DNA from: Metarhizium brunneum
Lineage: Eukaryota; Ascomycota; Sordariomycetes; Hypocreales; Clavicipitaceae
Length of the DNA: 64,000 nucleotides
Reading direction: 5' to 3'
Assembly (NCBI RefSeq): GCF_013426205.1
Contig: NC_089423.1
Span: forward strand, 992,001-1,056,000
This document shows positions 35,617 to 47,400 of this stretch, piece after piece. The translations under genes and the position numbers were made by a program. The number at the start of each line of letters is the position of its first letter. Positions within the stretch are counted from its first letter, which is position 1. The notes under the pieces were generated by a model. That model made no database searches and was not told where the DNA came from. It saw nothing but the letters and a program-made list of their open reading frames with translations.

Positions 35617-35805
35617 TGTCACACGGAAATGGGCCGGTTACACGAGGGCTACGGTCACGGGATTAGGGCAGAAGGTCCTCACCGACTTCTTGTATAAATA
35701 GACATCTTCGGTCCCTTAAGGCCTTGAGGAAAACCAAGGACCTTTGATACCAAAGACTGTTATTAGATGAATTGAGTAATTGCTCCAAGCTAGGCCCTTG
35801 TCACA
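35617..35805. mobile_element. solo LTR, fuller copy
   Basis: It begins TGTCACACGGAAATGG and ends GCCCTTGTCACA. Flanking 5-mers are CCTGG (left) and CCCGG (right), a target-site duplication with one C-to-T difference. Inside is TATAAATA at about 35693, as in an LTR promoter. Homologous to the shortened copy at 33966-34065. Confidence 0.78.
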
Positions 35806-37539
35806 CCCGGAGACAACTGACGTACTGAGTGCTAATTGACAATGGTTCCGATATTGGGCTTCGCTCTAGATGAATGAAGGGACATGAATTTGGGCTGAAG
35901 TTGCAGTAAGGACAAACTTTTGTCGTGTAAACAGCACACAGTTCATACAACACGAATTAAAAAGTTCATCGCAGCGGACCCAGCTTGCTTCTCCGAGAGA
36001 GTTGCTGGATGGCAGCTGCTTTACCCTCAATAGTCCTTGAGCCTCAGTGGGCTAATCTGAGCCTCACTCAAGCGACTGGGCCTGGGCAACCAACAGAGTT
36101 GCCTTTGGCTTGCATTTAATGGCACAACCATACCTCTCAAGGACTCATGCCATCAGTGTCTTCACATAGCTCAGTGTTTATCATGTGCCCATTACCATGC
36201 TTGCTCCATGAGTAACCGGGAGGCAAATTCAGGCAGTCGCAGCTACACGAGTATCGAGTATATCAAAGCGTTCAGCATTGATCACTGGCTGCTCAATAAC
36301 AAGTGGATATGCATCTTCTTGGCATTTGATAACTAGCATTTGAAGAGTCTGATCGGATTGCGAAAACCGTCCCAATTTGCAATTAACCCGCTCATAGGCG
36401 CCTCCTCTTGTGCCAACAGACACAAACTTCTATTCTGCCAACATGATATGCCACCCTTGCATACTTTCCCTGGTCTAGAAAACGCCAAGTCATGGCATTC
36501 CATTGGATGCTTGGGTCAAGTGCCACGCCTCGGCCACCCCCCTTGGCCTGCGCCTGTGGCCGCTGACTCGTTGAAGCAAGTACGAGCCGTCAAATGTACT
36601 GTTATTTGCCCGACAATGAGGCTGGCCTGCGGTTGTAGTAAAAGACTTGCCTGAGGGACATGTAGAAAGGGTGGCGAGGAATGGTCTTTGACATGGCACG
36701 CAACCAACTCGGCCACGTATCCAGTGCAGACTGCATGATACGAATAATTCCGTCTGTTGTCTGTGCGATCCCAGTCAGGCAACCTACTCTACAAGTGCCA
36801 CAATTCACCATGTAGAAGTATGACACCAGCTGACGTTGAGCTCAAACCAGTATGATTTCGAGAGATCCATATAGCATGAGCTGGTTAAAAAAAGAAACTT
36901 CAAATGTTGTATGTTGTAACAATCCCTATCGTTACATCAACCTAACCTTTATATTACAGAAGGCGCCTCGCTGGATACCCCCCGAGGTATTGGCCCCAGT
37001 TGCCTGTTGTGTCAGCCTTGAAGTCGAGAACTTTGCGAAAACCAACAGGCACCGCGTGGTCTTTGTTCAGAGCATGTAACAAGGCGCGGTTGGACTCCAG
37101 GCAGCAACGGGAGCGAGCTGGGCGATCGTCAAATCAGCGCAGTCGTCACGCAGGACAACTCGTGAGACGTAGGAAAATACGTATGAGCCTTGACACGGAC
37201 ATTTTTTGGTTTTTACATTTCAGTATGCACTCTTATGACCAACAAGTGCAACCATCACCATCGACAGAGCCTACATGTCGTGCCGTTACTAACAGTATGG
37301 TTTGATACTGTAGTGAATCACAACAGCACCCGTTTATCGTGTCTGTTGGATCAGGACTGGAAGTTTGAATGGCAAGCGCATAATTACACTTTGGGAGACC
37401 AACTCGTCTAATGCTCTGGATATATAAAGAAGACCTTTCTTGCATCAGGGGAATATGAATCTTGATAGCCAAATCCATAATTGCATTTCGTAACATTGAA
37501 CCCAAGCCGAAATTCGACTCATTCTCTCTGACATTCACA
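35806..37539. other. intergenic, no gene seen
   Basis: Short frames on both strands without family features. The right end is the promoter of the next gene, with a TATA-like box at 37421. Confidence 0.45.
37421..37429 (+). promoter_or_regulatory. TATA-like box of orphan gene
   Basis: TATATAAAG, about 120 bases before ATG 37540. Position and sequence only. Confidence 0.4.
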
Positions 37540-38511
37540 ATGACAACAGCAACCGGAGAAGAAGACTATTGCCAATACTGTGGCCATTTCATGAATGAAC
37601 ACACCTCCAAGCGGGATTCGAAATGCCGCAATTGCAAAAAAAGAATTTATATATGCCAGCAGACTCATATATATGACGGCTGGAAAATTTGTATGACACC
37701 TTGTCATTGTGGTCCAGCGTTTTATCCTAGCAAGGCTCGAGAGGCAAACCCATTGCATCCTTCGGAATATTACACAGAACATCCTGACTACAATAATGTT
37801 CAAAGCGTGGCTTCTTCAAGCGGAAGCGGCGCAGCGGAAGCTAGTCGTGTTGCCATTGTGAGTTTCACCTGCAATCGTAGCCTCATAGATCCAATATTCA
37901 ATCGTAAAGCCGCGGGACTAACAAAAGCCAAGAGCAACTGGTCACCGACACCGATATCTGAATGTTATCAAGAGGCTTATGAAGAGGCTTATGAAAATCA
38001 GTATGAAGCGGCACCAGATACAGTGGCTCATGATCCTCATGTATCCAAACCACGGCACAAGGGCAAGACCAAACTGGGAACCTGCAAGCCATCTGAATTT
38101 CACAAACGGGGGGGATCAGAAGAATCGGCTGACCCAATACATTTTTCTCCGGGCAAGTATAGAAGAGAAACGGCAGCAGCACCAGTCGACCCTTTGCAAT
38201 CGACCCCAGGAAAACTCGGAATGGAAGGGATACTTTCGGGAATCTCGAAGCTCTCCGTCAACGAGGAAAGCTCTGGCCACGCGAGTAGTAGTGCTGGAGC
38301 GACTAAAAGTACAATCAAGGTATCTGCACGTATGACCTCTGATGGACTAGTCGAGTTCATTCCAAAAGAGGGGAGGAACAAGGGCAACAAGATGTATGCA
38401 GCGATGGAAAGGTGGGAGATAACCGACGAGGGAGCTTGGTTCGAAAGCAACAGGGAGCAATGCACCTTTTTTGCGAAGGAGATTAAATCCGCCAAGAAGA
38501 AAACGCGATAA
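37540..38511 (+). CDS. orphan protein with Cys-rich zinc-binding-like N-terminus
   Basis: A single exon of 323 residues from ATG 37540 (CACAATGACA context). The frame is open for 26 codons upstream but without an ATG. The first 70 residues hold CQYCGH, KCRNCKK, ICQQTH and CMTPCHCG, spaced like a small zinc ribbon or treble-clef, though I cannot name the family. The middle is a low-complexity linker rich in Ser, Ala and Glu, with an EAYEEAYE repeat. The last 60 residues (VEFIPKEGRNKGNKM, WEITDEGAWF) look folded, and the protein ends in a Lys-rich tail. It is 249 bases upstream of another orphan gene on the same strand. Function unknown; possibly a nucleic-acid-binding protein. It lies in the repeat-rich zone. 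Confidence 0.6.
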   Translation: MTTATGEEDYCQYCGHFMNEHTSKRDSKCRNCKKRIYICQQTHIYDGWKICMTPCHCGPAFYPSKAREANPLHPSEYYTEHPDYNNVQSVASSSGSGAAEASRVAIVSFTCNRSLIDPIFNRKAAGLTKAKSNWSPTPISECYQEAYEEAYENQYEAAPDTVAHDPHVSKPRHKGKTKLGTCKPSEFHKRGGSEESADPIHFSPGKYRRETAAAPVDPLQSTPGKLGMEGILSGISKLSVNEESSGHASSSAGATKSTIKVSARMTSDGLVEFIPKEGRNKGNKMYAAMERWEITDEGAWFESNREQCTFFAKEIKSAKKKTR

Positions 38512-38760
38512 CCGCACACGTGATATGGCATTATGCAATATCTGGTTCGTGGGAACCAACAGAAGGAAGGAAGCACTGGGCTTTAGCCGAATTTGGTCCG
38601 AGCACGTCTTGTTTTATCTTTCCTCGCGGGTGTTGTTTGTACAAGCTATGGTCACTCTTTCTCATCCTTCTTTCCCTAAATAAATTAAATCGCTTAACTA
38701 TCACGTCGCACAGCTTTTCAAAAAGTTTCTCTGCGAGACTTGCGTCACTTCTCTTGAGCC

Positions 38761-40770
38761 ATGGCAGCGAATAATTGCCCATCTGTTTGGACGGCATCAC
38801 AGGCATCACAAGATTCACAACCATCATTCGTTAGCACTTCCTCCATTGGGTCATTTCCATCTCAAATTGTTGGAGAAGAGCATGATACCTTCATACCAAG
38901 CCCTGCAGAAATTGGCCAGATATTTCACGACGGCATAAAGACGTGGAGTCTTTTTTTAACGCGAGCAGAAGCTATCCCCATAGGGTTATGGCCGGTCGAG
39001 ATTCTGGATCCTTACATCACATTATTTGATGTGCCATGTCTGCCAGCCAAAATGCCCGATGGCATGCAGCTACACGGAAGGCCACGTTGGCACTTGGCCC
39101 GGCCAGGCTGCGTCGAGACTACTGAACCCGGCGATTGTGACTCGTCGGTCCTAAACGGACCGCGAGTTACCTTTTTTCTGAGATTCGATAGCCCAATTCG
39201 GTGCGAGATCTATCCAGACGCGTCCACAATACTATCGGGCAGCATCCCGGGGATAGCACAGAGCCATGCCGTCCTAACATTATGTTGGTCCTACATCCTG
39301 TCAGTCCGGCTCTTTGAGATGCAAGGTCGACAGGTTCGATACTCGAAACACCGTATAGTCCCCAAGTCGAGGTGCCATGGGCCGGCCATATATCTCGATG
39401 GTGCATCGCCTGCACTCATTAGATGGCTTTGCGCAGTCTTGTGTTGCAAGACAGGCTGGATGGCTGATGACGGGTTCTTCCCACCCTGGGCTGCGTGCTT
39501 GGCGACAAATCCAGACCTTGTTACAACATCGCCAGCACCGACTAAAGACCTTGCGGCTCCAAGCTCTTCAGAGGCAACTCGCCTGCTACTGGAGCTGTGT
39601 CAGTTATTCGATCTGAATGCAGACCCATCTGGTGAAAAATTGACGACACTGCCTCCTTGCAGGGCTGGTTTCCTCGCCGCTCTCATGTTTCCTTTCTACC
39701 GAGTCCGTACCATGACGCCTCAGCTTCCGCAACCCGACATGCGCCCAGCAGGAAATAACCGGAAAGCCCATGACAGACGAACTGTCTTGCTTTATTTGCG
39801 CGATATTCGGTATTTTATGTCGCTCAGCATGCATCCACCTTCGCTCGGGTCTATTCTATGGAGCGCTCTCTGGCAACCTGATATTGATTGTAACTTGGTG
39901 AGTCCGTGGCTGGCTTCGTTTATCAACGTACTAGACCATATCATCAACGACAGGAAGCTAGAAATTTTAGTCAAGGTCTTAGCCTTGCGCCGTCCAAGAG
40001 TCGGCATTTGGTGGCTAGCTCTGTTCTTGCTTGGCGACCTCGAGATTGTCCACTGGTTTCGACGTTATGCAGAAACTCTCATGGAGAAGCGTGCGTCCGC
40101 GACATTATCTGCGCCTGACCCAGTCGTATCTGCCTGGACTGGATCGAAACAATCATTCCTAGATTATGACAAAACAAAACGATACAAGGGACTAAACGAC
40201 TTGGTCTCCAGAGAAGACTTGCTTCGGTGCAGGCTAGTTTTCAACAGCCAAGACCGCTACTTTGCCTCCCTGTCTTGGCGGCCATTTGGACACATTGCGA
40301 TGCGAAACGTGGAGCTGGAACTCTGGCCGTACTTGGAGAGCGACTATGCTTTCGTTTACGATTCGTTCGCTTGGTACCAAGACGGCAAGCTCCTTCATGT
40401 CAGCCGCGGCTTCCGATCGGAAACAGGTCGTCACGTAAAATGCGTACCGGATGACTTGGAGCGCCGCCGGTCCGAGACCAACTGTCACACCGGGTGTCAC
40501 CATGACATCAAGCTTGAGCCGAGCAGAATCTCTACTTTGAATATGTTATCACGGGCCATATATGATGCCACGGGTGGCCGCCACTGGGCGAATACCGCAC
40601 TGCCCGCTACAAGCCGGCAACATTGGTGGCTGCGCGACTGGGAAGGGCTGGATTCCTGGGACAGATCCATCAAGTTGAACCGTGAGGCAGATAATGCCGT
40701 GAAGCCACCATCGCGGTTTCTGCTTGATTGGATTCGCCGTCAGACCCAAGATTCGCAGGCCAATGTGTAA
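38761..40770 (+). CDS. conserved-looking orphan protein, 669 residues
   Basis: One uninterrupted exon from ATG 38761. The codon pattern and length leave little doubt that it is coding. It has a Ser-rich N-terminus, then Trp- and Pro-rich segments (GLWPVEILDPYITLFDVPCL, RPRWHLARPGC), Cys pairs such as CAVLCCKTGW, and a hydrophobic IWWLALFLLGDLEIVHWF near residue 420 that could be a membrane-associated helix. The C-terminal end repeats Trp motifs (HWWLRDWEGL, FLLDWIRR). I do not recognise the family; similar long orphan proteins occur in Fusarium-like genomes. No signal peptide. The neighbouring gene in the same direction also lacks introns. Confidence 0.62.
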   Translation: MAANNCPSVWTASQASQDSQPSFVSTSSIGSFPSQIVGEEHDTFIPSPAEIGQIFHDGIKTWSLFLTRAEAIPIGLWPVEILDPYITLFDVPCLPAKMPDGMQLHGRPRWHLARPGCVETTEPGDCDSSVLNGPRVTFFLRFDSPIRCEIYPDASTILSGSIPGIAQSHAVLTLCWSYILSVRLFEMQGRQVRYSKHRIVPKSRCHGPAIYLDGASPALIRWLCAVLCCKTGWMADDGFFPPWAACLATNPDLVTTSPAPTKDLAAPSSSEATRLLLELCQLFDLNADPSGEKLTTLPPCRAGFLAALMFPFYRVRTMTPQLPQPDMRPAGNNRKAHDRRTVLLYLRDIRYFMSLSMHPPSLGSILWSALWQPDIDCNLVSPWLASFINVLDHIINDRKLEILVKVLALRRPRVGIWWLALFLLGDLEIVHWFRRYAETLMEKRASATLSAPDPVVSAWTGSKQSFLDYDKTKRYKGLNDLVSREDLLRCRLVFNSQDRYFASLSWRPFGHIAMRNVELELWPYLESDYAFVYDSFAWYQDGKLLHVSRGFRSETGRHVKCVPDDLERRRSETNCHTGCHHDIKLEPSRISTLNMLSRAIYDATGGRHWANTALPATSRQHWWLRDWEGLDSWDRSIKLNREADNAVKPPSRFLLDWIRRQTQDSQANV

Positions 40771-42326
40771 CGACGTGCGAACCGTCAAGAGATAATTTTT
40801 AGTAGCTCCAGGTTGCCTCGGGGGGTGCCATTTGGACGTTTTGCCAACATTCAACGACCAAGACATTATGTAGAACCACGCTGGATGTGGAATGAGGCAC
40901 ATGAATTGAGCAAAACGATGATAGTGATAATAACTAAAGGACTTGGTTGAAACCCCTGAAAACCCGGGAAATTGATCAACCCCTTTTATACCCTGTTGAA
41001 AACCCCTCGAGACCCCTGTGACGACCCTCATCCAAACCCTCATTTTGAACCCTTGAAAAAGCAACCATCGTTCCCCTTTGATCCTCAACCACCATCACCT
41101 TGTCGACTCGACAAATATTTGCGCGTGTTGGTTTCATTTGGCGCCTCAACCTTGCCTCCTGGTCGCTCTGTCAAAGACCACGGACGGAGGGAGAGTTGAC
41201 GGGGTACTTGACCCTTGTCAGCCAGATGTCGGTGGTGTTTGGCCAAGGCCTGCTATTGCTGGATCTTGTTGCTCAAAGGCTCAGGTGACAATCCCCAAAT
41301 GACAAACCACTCTGAAATTCCTTGTCGAAACAGACAACGGAGCAAGGCCAAGCTATATTCTAGGTGGATGACATTATTGCCAACATACTTGACTCGGCTA
41401 TGCTATCTACTCGAATATATACATAGCAAGATTTCCAATTATTAAGTAATTGATCGTGGCAACATATATGTTCTTTTCTAATAGTAGGCCAATGCAGCAA
41501 CCGCTTCCTCCCTCGTATAGTATTTAAAGTTCTTAAAAATATATTTACTTGCCATCCAGATATTTCATATCCACAAACAAATAGGTTCATGAGATACTAG
41601 ATTATATTTACTAGTCACCTTAAGGCAAGAATAGTACTAGGAGTAATTCTTATATACTGCGTATCCTATTTAGCTAATATTACATACTGCTTATATACAG
41701 TTTGTGTACATGGGTATTTGACCCAGCGACGTCGCACGGCTCCTAAGCAGCCGAATCCTCACTCAGCTTGGAATATTAACGGTGGAGGATTGAGTGACGG
41801 CCCGGAATCTATGCAGTGGCTGCGCGCAACTGCAAATGGCCCAGACTCCATCTTGGCACATCCATTCAAGCAACAAGTTCGTTCTGTCGCTCAGAGGAGG
41901 GTGCACGGCTTTGATGCACGAGTTCAGTATTTCCCTGCCAGGCCTGCCACACCAAGCCGGCGTCGCAGCGTGGCTTGTCTACATCTACGCAGGTAACCGG
42001 TGCCATTGCAGTCTCGGCCTGTTCGATTCGGAACTGAATCAATTTGAGCCGGTATACCCACGCGGTGTTGATGGATTAAGACGACATCTTGCCAAGTTGC
42101 TCGCACTGTTCTTCAATACAACGGACCTCGACTGGCCAGATCAAGCCACAGTGTGCTCCATTTGCCCGCGGCAATACTAGCAAGTATTGTTGTTTTTCAT
42201 TCTGTTCTAGGAGCTAATAAACAAACAGGGGGGTATGGGATTCTAGCTGCCGGCAAAAAGACTAACCAAATACACAGTTCCTCGCTCGAGTTGCTGCAAT
42301 GCCAGTTTCAGTACGTCGGCTGCGTT
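40771..42326. other. AT-rich gene-free stretch, probable repeat remnants
   Basis: The part at 41.34-41.72 kb is strongly AT-rich with many TA steps and stops, as in RIP-mutated transposon debris. At 40.94-41.06 kb there is an irregular series of GAAAACCCCT-like words. A 128-codon plus frame at 41794-42180 (ends DWPDQATVCSICPRQY) is possible but has no domain and I do not call it a gene. Confidence 0.4.
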
Positions 42327-43666
42327 CTACGCTTGAGATGCCTGAACATGCGGCTGCGAGGATTGATTCGGTGGAGAAGCGGTAGAAAGTGAAGGAAATA
42401 CAAAGCTGCCGCGAGCATCTTCCGTGCCCATCATTCTCTCAAAAGATTTCGTCGACAGCTGATTGCTTAGTGCCTCGGCCTCGGACAGCCACAGTTGGTG
42501 TCTCTTGGACAATGAATGATGCCTCCTGGTCGACCTACCGAGGAGCATGCCGGCAGTCTTGGGCTTGGTTTCCAATACCGCTGAAGTTGCTGATTTCTCT
42601 GCAGGAGAAGTAATGTTCCATTCGCATGCCAAAACTGAGAAGCGAACTTTGTCTGGGTTCTTGTGTTGGCAAAGTGGACTATTCATAGCATAGCTTACAA
42701 AAGTTGAGCGAAGCCATTCCGTTATTTGCAATATTTTATTCTTAACAATCCACTCTTCTTCGTTTGCTTCGTGATAACATCTGTTGCCTGCTTGAAAACG
42801 TCTTGTGCGTCTACATTTTGTCAGCAGTGTTGCGTGGCACGCCTGTTGCAAAGGTTCACTTGCATTGTTGGGCCCTTTGCCCAGGTCCCCCCGTCATATT
42901 TGCTCTGGGCTCTGCCCTTGTGCACAATGAAGTAGTCTATAAAGAAAAACTCTTCCAAGTTGGGGAAATGCCTGGCCAGCAGCTGGTAGAGGTGGGCTGG
43001 GTAGACGCCTGTGTGTTCCGCACCGTCGGTTTTCCGACACGAATCGCACGTGCACAGCTTCTTTGTAGGCCGCCATGTGTGTGAGAAGCGTACTGCGACT
43101 CGCTTTATGTGAGCGAGGTCGGGACAATCCGGGATTGTTTCCAAATTGCCGCTGCCTTGGTAAAGGCTTGGCGGAAAGTAGTCCAAGTAGATGAGGTCGG
43201 GTGATCTTCCCAGAGAGACGATGCTCCCGTTGGCCAATCTCAGGGTTTCCGGTCTATTTGCTAATCGCTTGGCGACGTTGCGAGATTCGACACATGTCCA
43301 TGACAATATTGCAAGCTGCCTTCGCAAAGCTTGGTACTGCGAGACATCTGCCCTCGGGCATGGGCCAACTGGTATCAAGCATGCTTGATGTGACTCCCTG
43401 GGCACTCTGTCATTCTCCAGAACCGTGAGCATTTCCTCTCTATCCTCAGCCCCTTCCGTTTCTTGCATTGTAAAGGCATCTTGCATTCGCCTCTCTGCCC
43501 AGCTCCAATCTCCATCTTTGGTCTGCAGCTTGAGGAAATGGACTCCCGGAGTCGACAAATAGGCTTCCCAGATTCTTTCCCGCACCTCGGGCGGTAAACG
43601 GGGGAATTCCGTGAATATTCGACACTCTTCTGGAACGTAGAATTTGATCTGAGTCGGACAGACCAT
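42327..43666 (-). CDS. 2EXR domain protein, two exons with probable GC-AG intron
   Basis: From ATG 43666 the minus strand encodes FTEFPRLPPEVRERIWEAYL, the diagnostic core of the fungal 2EXR domain, followed by WTCVESRNVAKRL and a Cys pair CTCDSC. The frame stops at 42821. A second frame then carries YHEANEEEWIVKNK and KVRFSVLACEW, which look like the usual C-terminal part of this family. A phase-correct join is exon 43666-42864, intron 42863-42781 with a GC donor (GCAAGT) and AACAG acceptor, and exon 42780-42327, giving 418 residues. The GT donor at the same place (GTGAAC) does not keep the frame. If unspliced, the protein is 281 residues. Function of the family is unknown. Confidence 0.68.
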
Positions 43667-44435
43667 GGCGGTTAATGGATTTCGGCGTGCGGGCACAGTA
43701 AGATGTTTGTTGCCCCGTGCCAAGTAGCCGGGTGCGGGTCGCTGAAATGGGCCTAGGAATCATGCATTTGTCTTTGACGATTGCGCAATCTGATGCGGCT
43801 GCTTGCACTCGTGTTGGCGGCTTTCATTAATCATGGGAATACGGCCACGGGGGGAAGGGGCGGCGTCGGTGTGGACTGGGCGGTCGGTGTGTGTGATGGT
43901 GGTTGTGTACGACCGAGTTGGACAAAACAGATCAGGGTGCGAGACGGGGGAGAAAGAAAAAGAAAAGAAATGATAAAAGCAACAAATGGAAAGTTGGGTA
44001 GAAAGAAGGATACTGCTGAGGAACGTCGCGATAAAGCGAGCCGGTCCAGACTTGACTTGACATGAGCAAGTCGAGTGAACCGCTCCTGCACTGTTTCTGG
44101 TGAGGACTTGACATGAACATTGAAGCAAACACGCCCAAGCCAGGCCACACTCGCTTGCGGTCAAACTCGGCGCTGGGGGCTTGGTGAAGCGCCCAAGTGG
44201 CTGCGTGCTGCCCACCAGCCTGGCAATTCACAGTGAACATTGAAGCACGTGTTGACAGCTGCTACGGACCAGTTGACATCAATTGATGGCACCTGGGAGC
44301 ACGCAGTCTGCGCCGTCAGTGGTCTGTTGCGGCGTTTAGTGGGGCCCAAGTGCGCAAGTATTGACTTGACGCTTCAAGAGCTCCAGATGTCAACCCTGGC
44401 GCCGTCTGGTCCACGGTCCAGCAGGCGATGGCTGC

Positions 44436-44481
44436 CTGACTTGGCCTGACCTGGCCTGACTGGGCCCGACTAGGCCCGGCC
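44436..44481. repeat. degenerate 10-bp tandem repeat (TGACTTGGCC-like)
   Basis: Consecutive units TGACTTGGCC, TGACCTGGCC, TGACTGGGCC, CGACTAGGCC and a partial CGGCC, differing by one or two bases. Non-coding. Confidence 0.8.
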
Positions 44482-47400
44482 CCAACCCAAACCACTTGCA
44501 CGCAGACACTCATGTTGGCCAAACTCTCCAGTGCTGCCGTCGTTGCCAAGTCGCGTCCCAACATTCAATTGCCTCCTGGCTGATCAAAAAAGTCCAAGAA
44601 AAGCAACATTGATCATTTCTGTTAATGCTTCTCTTACGCTCTACAGCTCCCCGGACTGGCACTGACAATGTTGAGGCAGTCGTCCTGCTGCAGTTGCGTA
44701 ACGCGTCACGACCTGAACGCACATTGACTCGCAGCACAGACAAGCTGCAACTACAACATGAGTCCAGGCCACGGCTAGCTCTCTTCTGTGCATGTTAGGC
44801 ACCTGTCAATACATCGTCCATGAGTCATTTAGCTTTCGCTGCCCGACGCCAGAGCTGATTTAAGCCAAGGTGAACCGGCGCCAGCCAAAATCGACTTTGA
44901 TGCTTTCTACCCTTGAGTTCGTTGAGGGACAGAAATTCTGTTATCACGAACGAATTTCCCGCGCCTTTACCAACCGAGGGCATCATCTAACAGGTTAGCC
45001 AGTGCTCTATCCCTGGCGGTACTACTCATACACATCCTATAGGTATGGTGCTCCGAGACAACTTACCAGAGTTAAGAAATCATGCCCCTTCCTGCTTACC
45101 GACAGCGCAAGATTCTAAGACCAGACGTTTTCCCCCCACGCTCCTCAAACTATTATTCTTGCGTCGGCAAGACGAGTCGGCGCATTTCCCTCCAACGACA
45201 GCATGCGGCTGGATCCGCCACACAAATGAGGCTGACGAAACGAATGGCAAGGAACCACGGTGGCAAATTCTTGTCTGGAAGGGAAAACTGAACAGTCTTG
45301 GGGGAAGCTCATTTGCCAATGGCTGGTTAGCCAAACCCCGACACCGAGAATGTTTGCTGTGCTTGTTGGCGGACTGACCCATGCAAGGCAGATAACACCC
45401 CTAGGCCATCATCGAGTGGCAGCTACACCAAAACCCACCATCGCGAGGTAGTCGATTTCTCAAACGTTTTAACTCGGCCATTCTGATGGCTTGCGTCTGG
45501 TTCATTGTTCATTTCCGGCGATGAAACCATTCTTACAACAACGGTGTCCAGGCCACTTGTTTTGCTCCCAACGCACCCCTATTCACCACAGCACATTCAC
45601 CTGCATTTTGTGCCAACACATCATGCAGTTTCACCCAGGCGAAACAAGGCTTCAGGCTTCTTGAAAACGAAAAAAAAAACGAGTTGCCACCAAGGCGATG
45701 GGGTGACGATGGCAGAAATGATTCTCCGTTGGCCATGGAGTTGCGAGAGTGGTTACGGGCGCCGACTACCCTGGTACATGCGTCGCGTGTGACCGAATTT
45801 GGCCAGAATCCCCTTCTCCTCTCCATTTCTCCGAAGGCAAAAAAAAACATTTTCTCTTTGCGGGCGCCATTTTGGTGGTTGTTGGGCGCCTAGTTACATC
45901 ATATGCAGGTAAGCTTAGGCTCTGGCTTGTTGCGCGACTGCTTCCCTCGCTTCCGTCTGTCGTTGTCAAGACTCAACAGCATGCGACTTGCCGCCATAAC
46001 GCAAATAGCTGATGTGCGGATTTGCATTTTACTCATCTCTGCTTTGGCACCGGCCATTCGCAAGGCTACCAGGGCGGAATCTCGAACGATTTGTGCATTC
46101 CAGGATGCTCGATACGGACAATGCTGTCGATGGCAACGGCAGCTAGGTTCCAGCCAACCCCACCATCGACGTCAGTGGCAAGGACCTCATTGTCGAAAGT
46201 CGATGCACTTTGCGATTGCGCCTCCGGAAGTGGAAGCCACACGCCAGGGACGTGGCAGTCCAACCTGCATGGCGGAATGCAGAATACAGGAATTTCAGGC
46301 CAAGGAGTTGTCGCGTGAAAATCATGACCGGAGCGCATTCTGTTTTCTACGTCTCCGATCCTTTAGCTTTGGGCAACAACACGTCAAATACGTTCATTCT
46401 TGATTGTAGCTCGAGCCTTGCCACCAATCTTTTGAGATTGATTCGGAAATACAAATTGCATTCCTCTTGCTCCTCGGCCGAGGAGATACACACATTATAG
46501 TTGTAGCTCCCCGCCATGTCACAGAGGGGTCATCAAGGGGCGCCCGACAAGATCTGAACCAGGCGGCAACTCGCTCTGAGCAACCCCTCGCCATGCCACC
46601 AGGGCTCGTTTTCAGCCATGTCATGCCGTCATTTCTTTAATCAAATGACTGGAAATATGGCATCCAGCCTGTAGGATCACATCCTGAAGACCCCTGCCGC
46701 TGGCATCACCAGCGTCGTACAATTTGCGAGAGCTCACTAGCTCCCGGAGATCGACCTGAAGCTTTTGCGCACACATGTATGCTCACCGACAAATAAGCGC
46801 ATTGGGCATATGTACTTCGGTTGGTTGCCTGTTTGGGTTCTCCTTCCGCTGTGAATTATTCCATCGGCTATATGCTGTGCTTACCCCTTCACTCACTCCC
46901 CTGACAGATGCAAGAAAAGGGAAAGGGGCAAAACAGCTAACATATTCCCAAGGGCAATTGGGCGAACCAGCCTTCTGCTTGTCACCCGGGCCCAAATTGT
47001 ACCAAAACTGCCGCACACCCCGTCTTCGCTTTCCGTGGCGGCTGTGGGATTTCCATTTCCATACTACATACAGCCTTGCTTTACAGTAAATGCATTGAGG
47101 CCAGAAGTTGTGGCAAATTGCGACCCGTCTCCTCTTACTCCGGTTGCCGCCCATAAATTCGGCACCTCACCCCGTCCCTTTGCCACCCGCGTGATAAACT
47201 ATCTGCTCAGGTTTCAACCCAGCTAGGAATGCCTCAAGTCCATTGGACTGCCTCTTCTCTTCATATCACAAGAAACATGTTTTGATTCAAAGTCAAGTCA
47301 GTGGACTGCAAGTACGTTGTTCCTCAAGTCTCCGCGTCTTGCTGTCGCTGGTGTCTGACCCTGCGCAGCCGCAACTGTATCCTTTGGGATGCCGTGTACA

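Noticed and set aside
33961..35810. Reading the two LTR copies as the two ends of one retrotransposon
   Set aside because: Each copy has its own flanking 5-mer pair, and the 1.5 kb between shows no retroelement gene.
44970..45040. Minus-strand stretch resembling a tRNA D-arm and anticodon arm
   Set aside because: T-arm and acceptor stem do not pair; not a functional tRNA.
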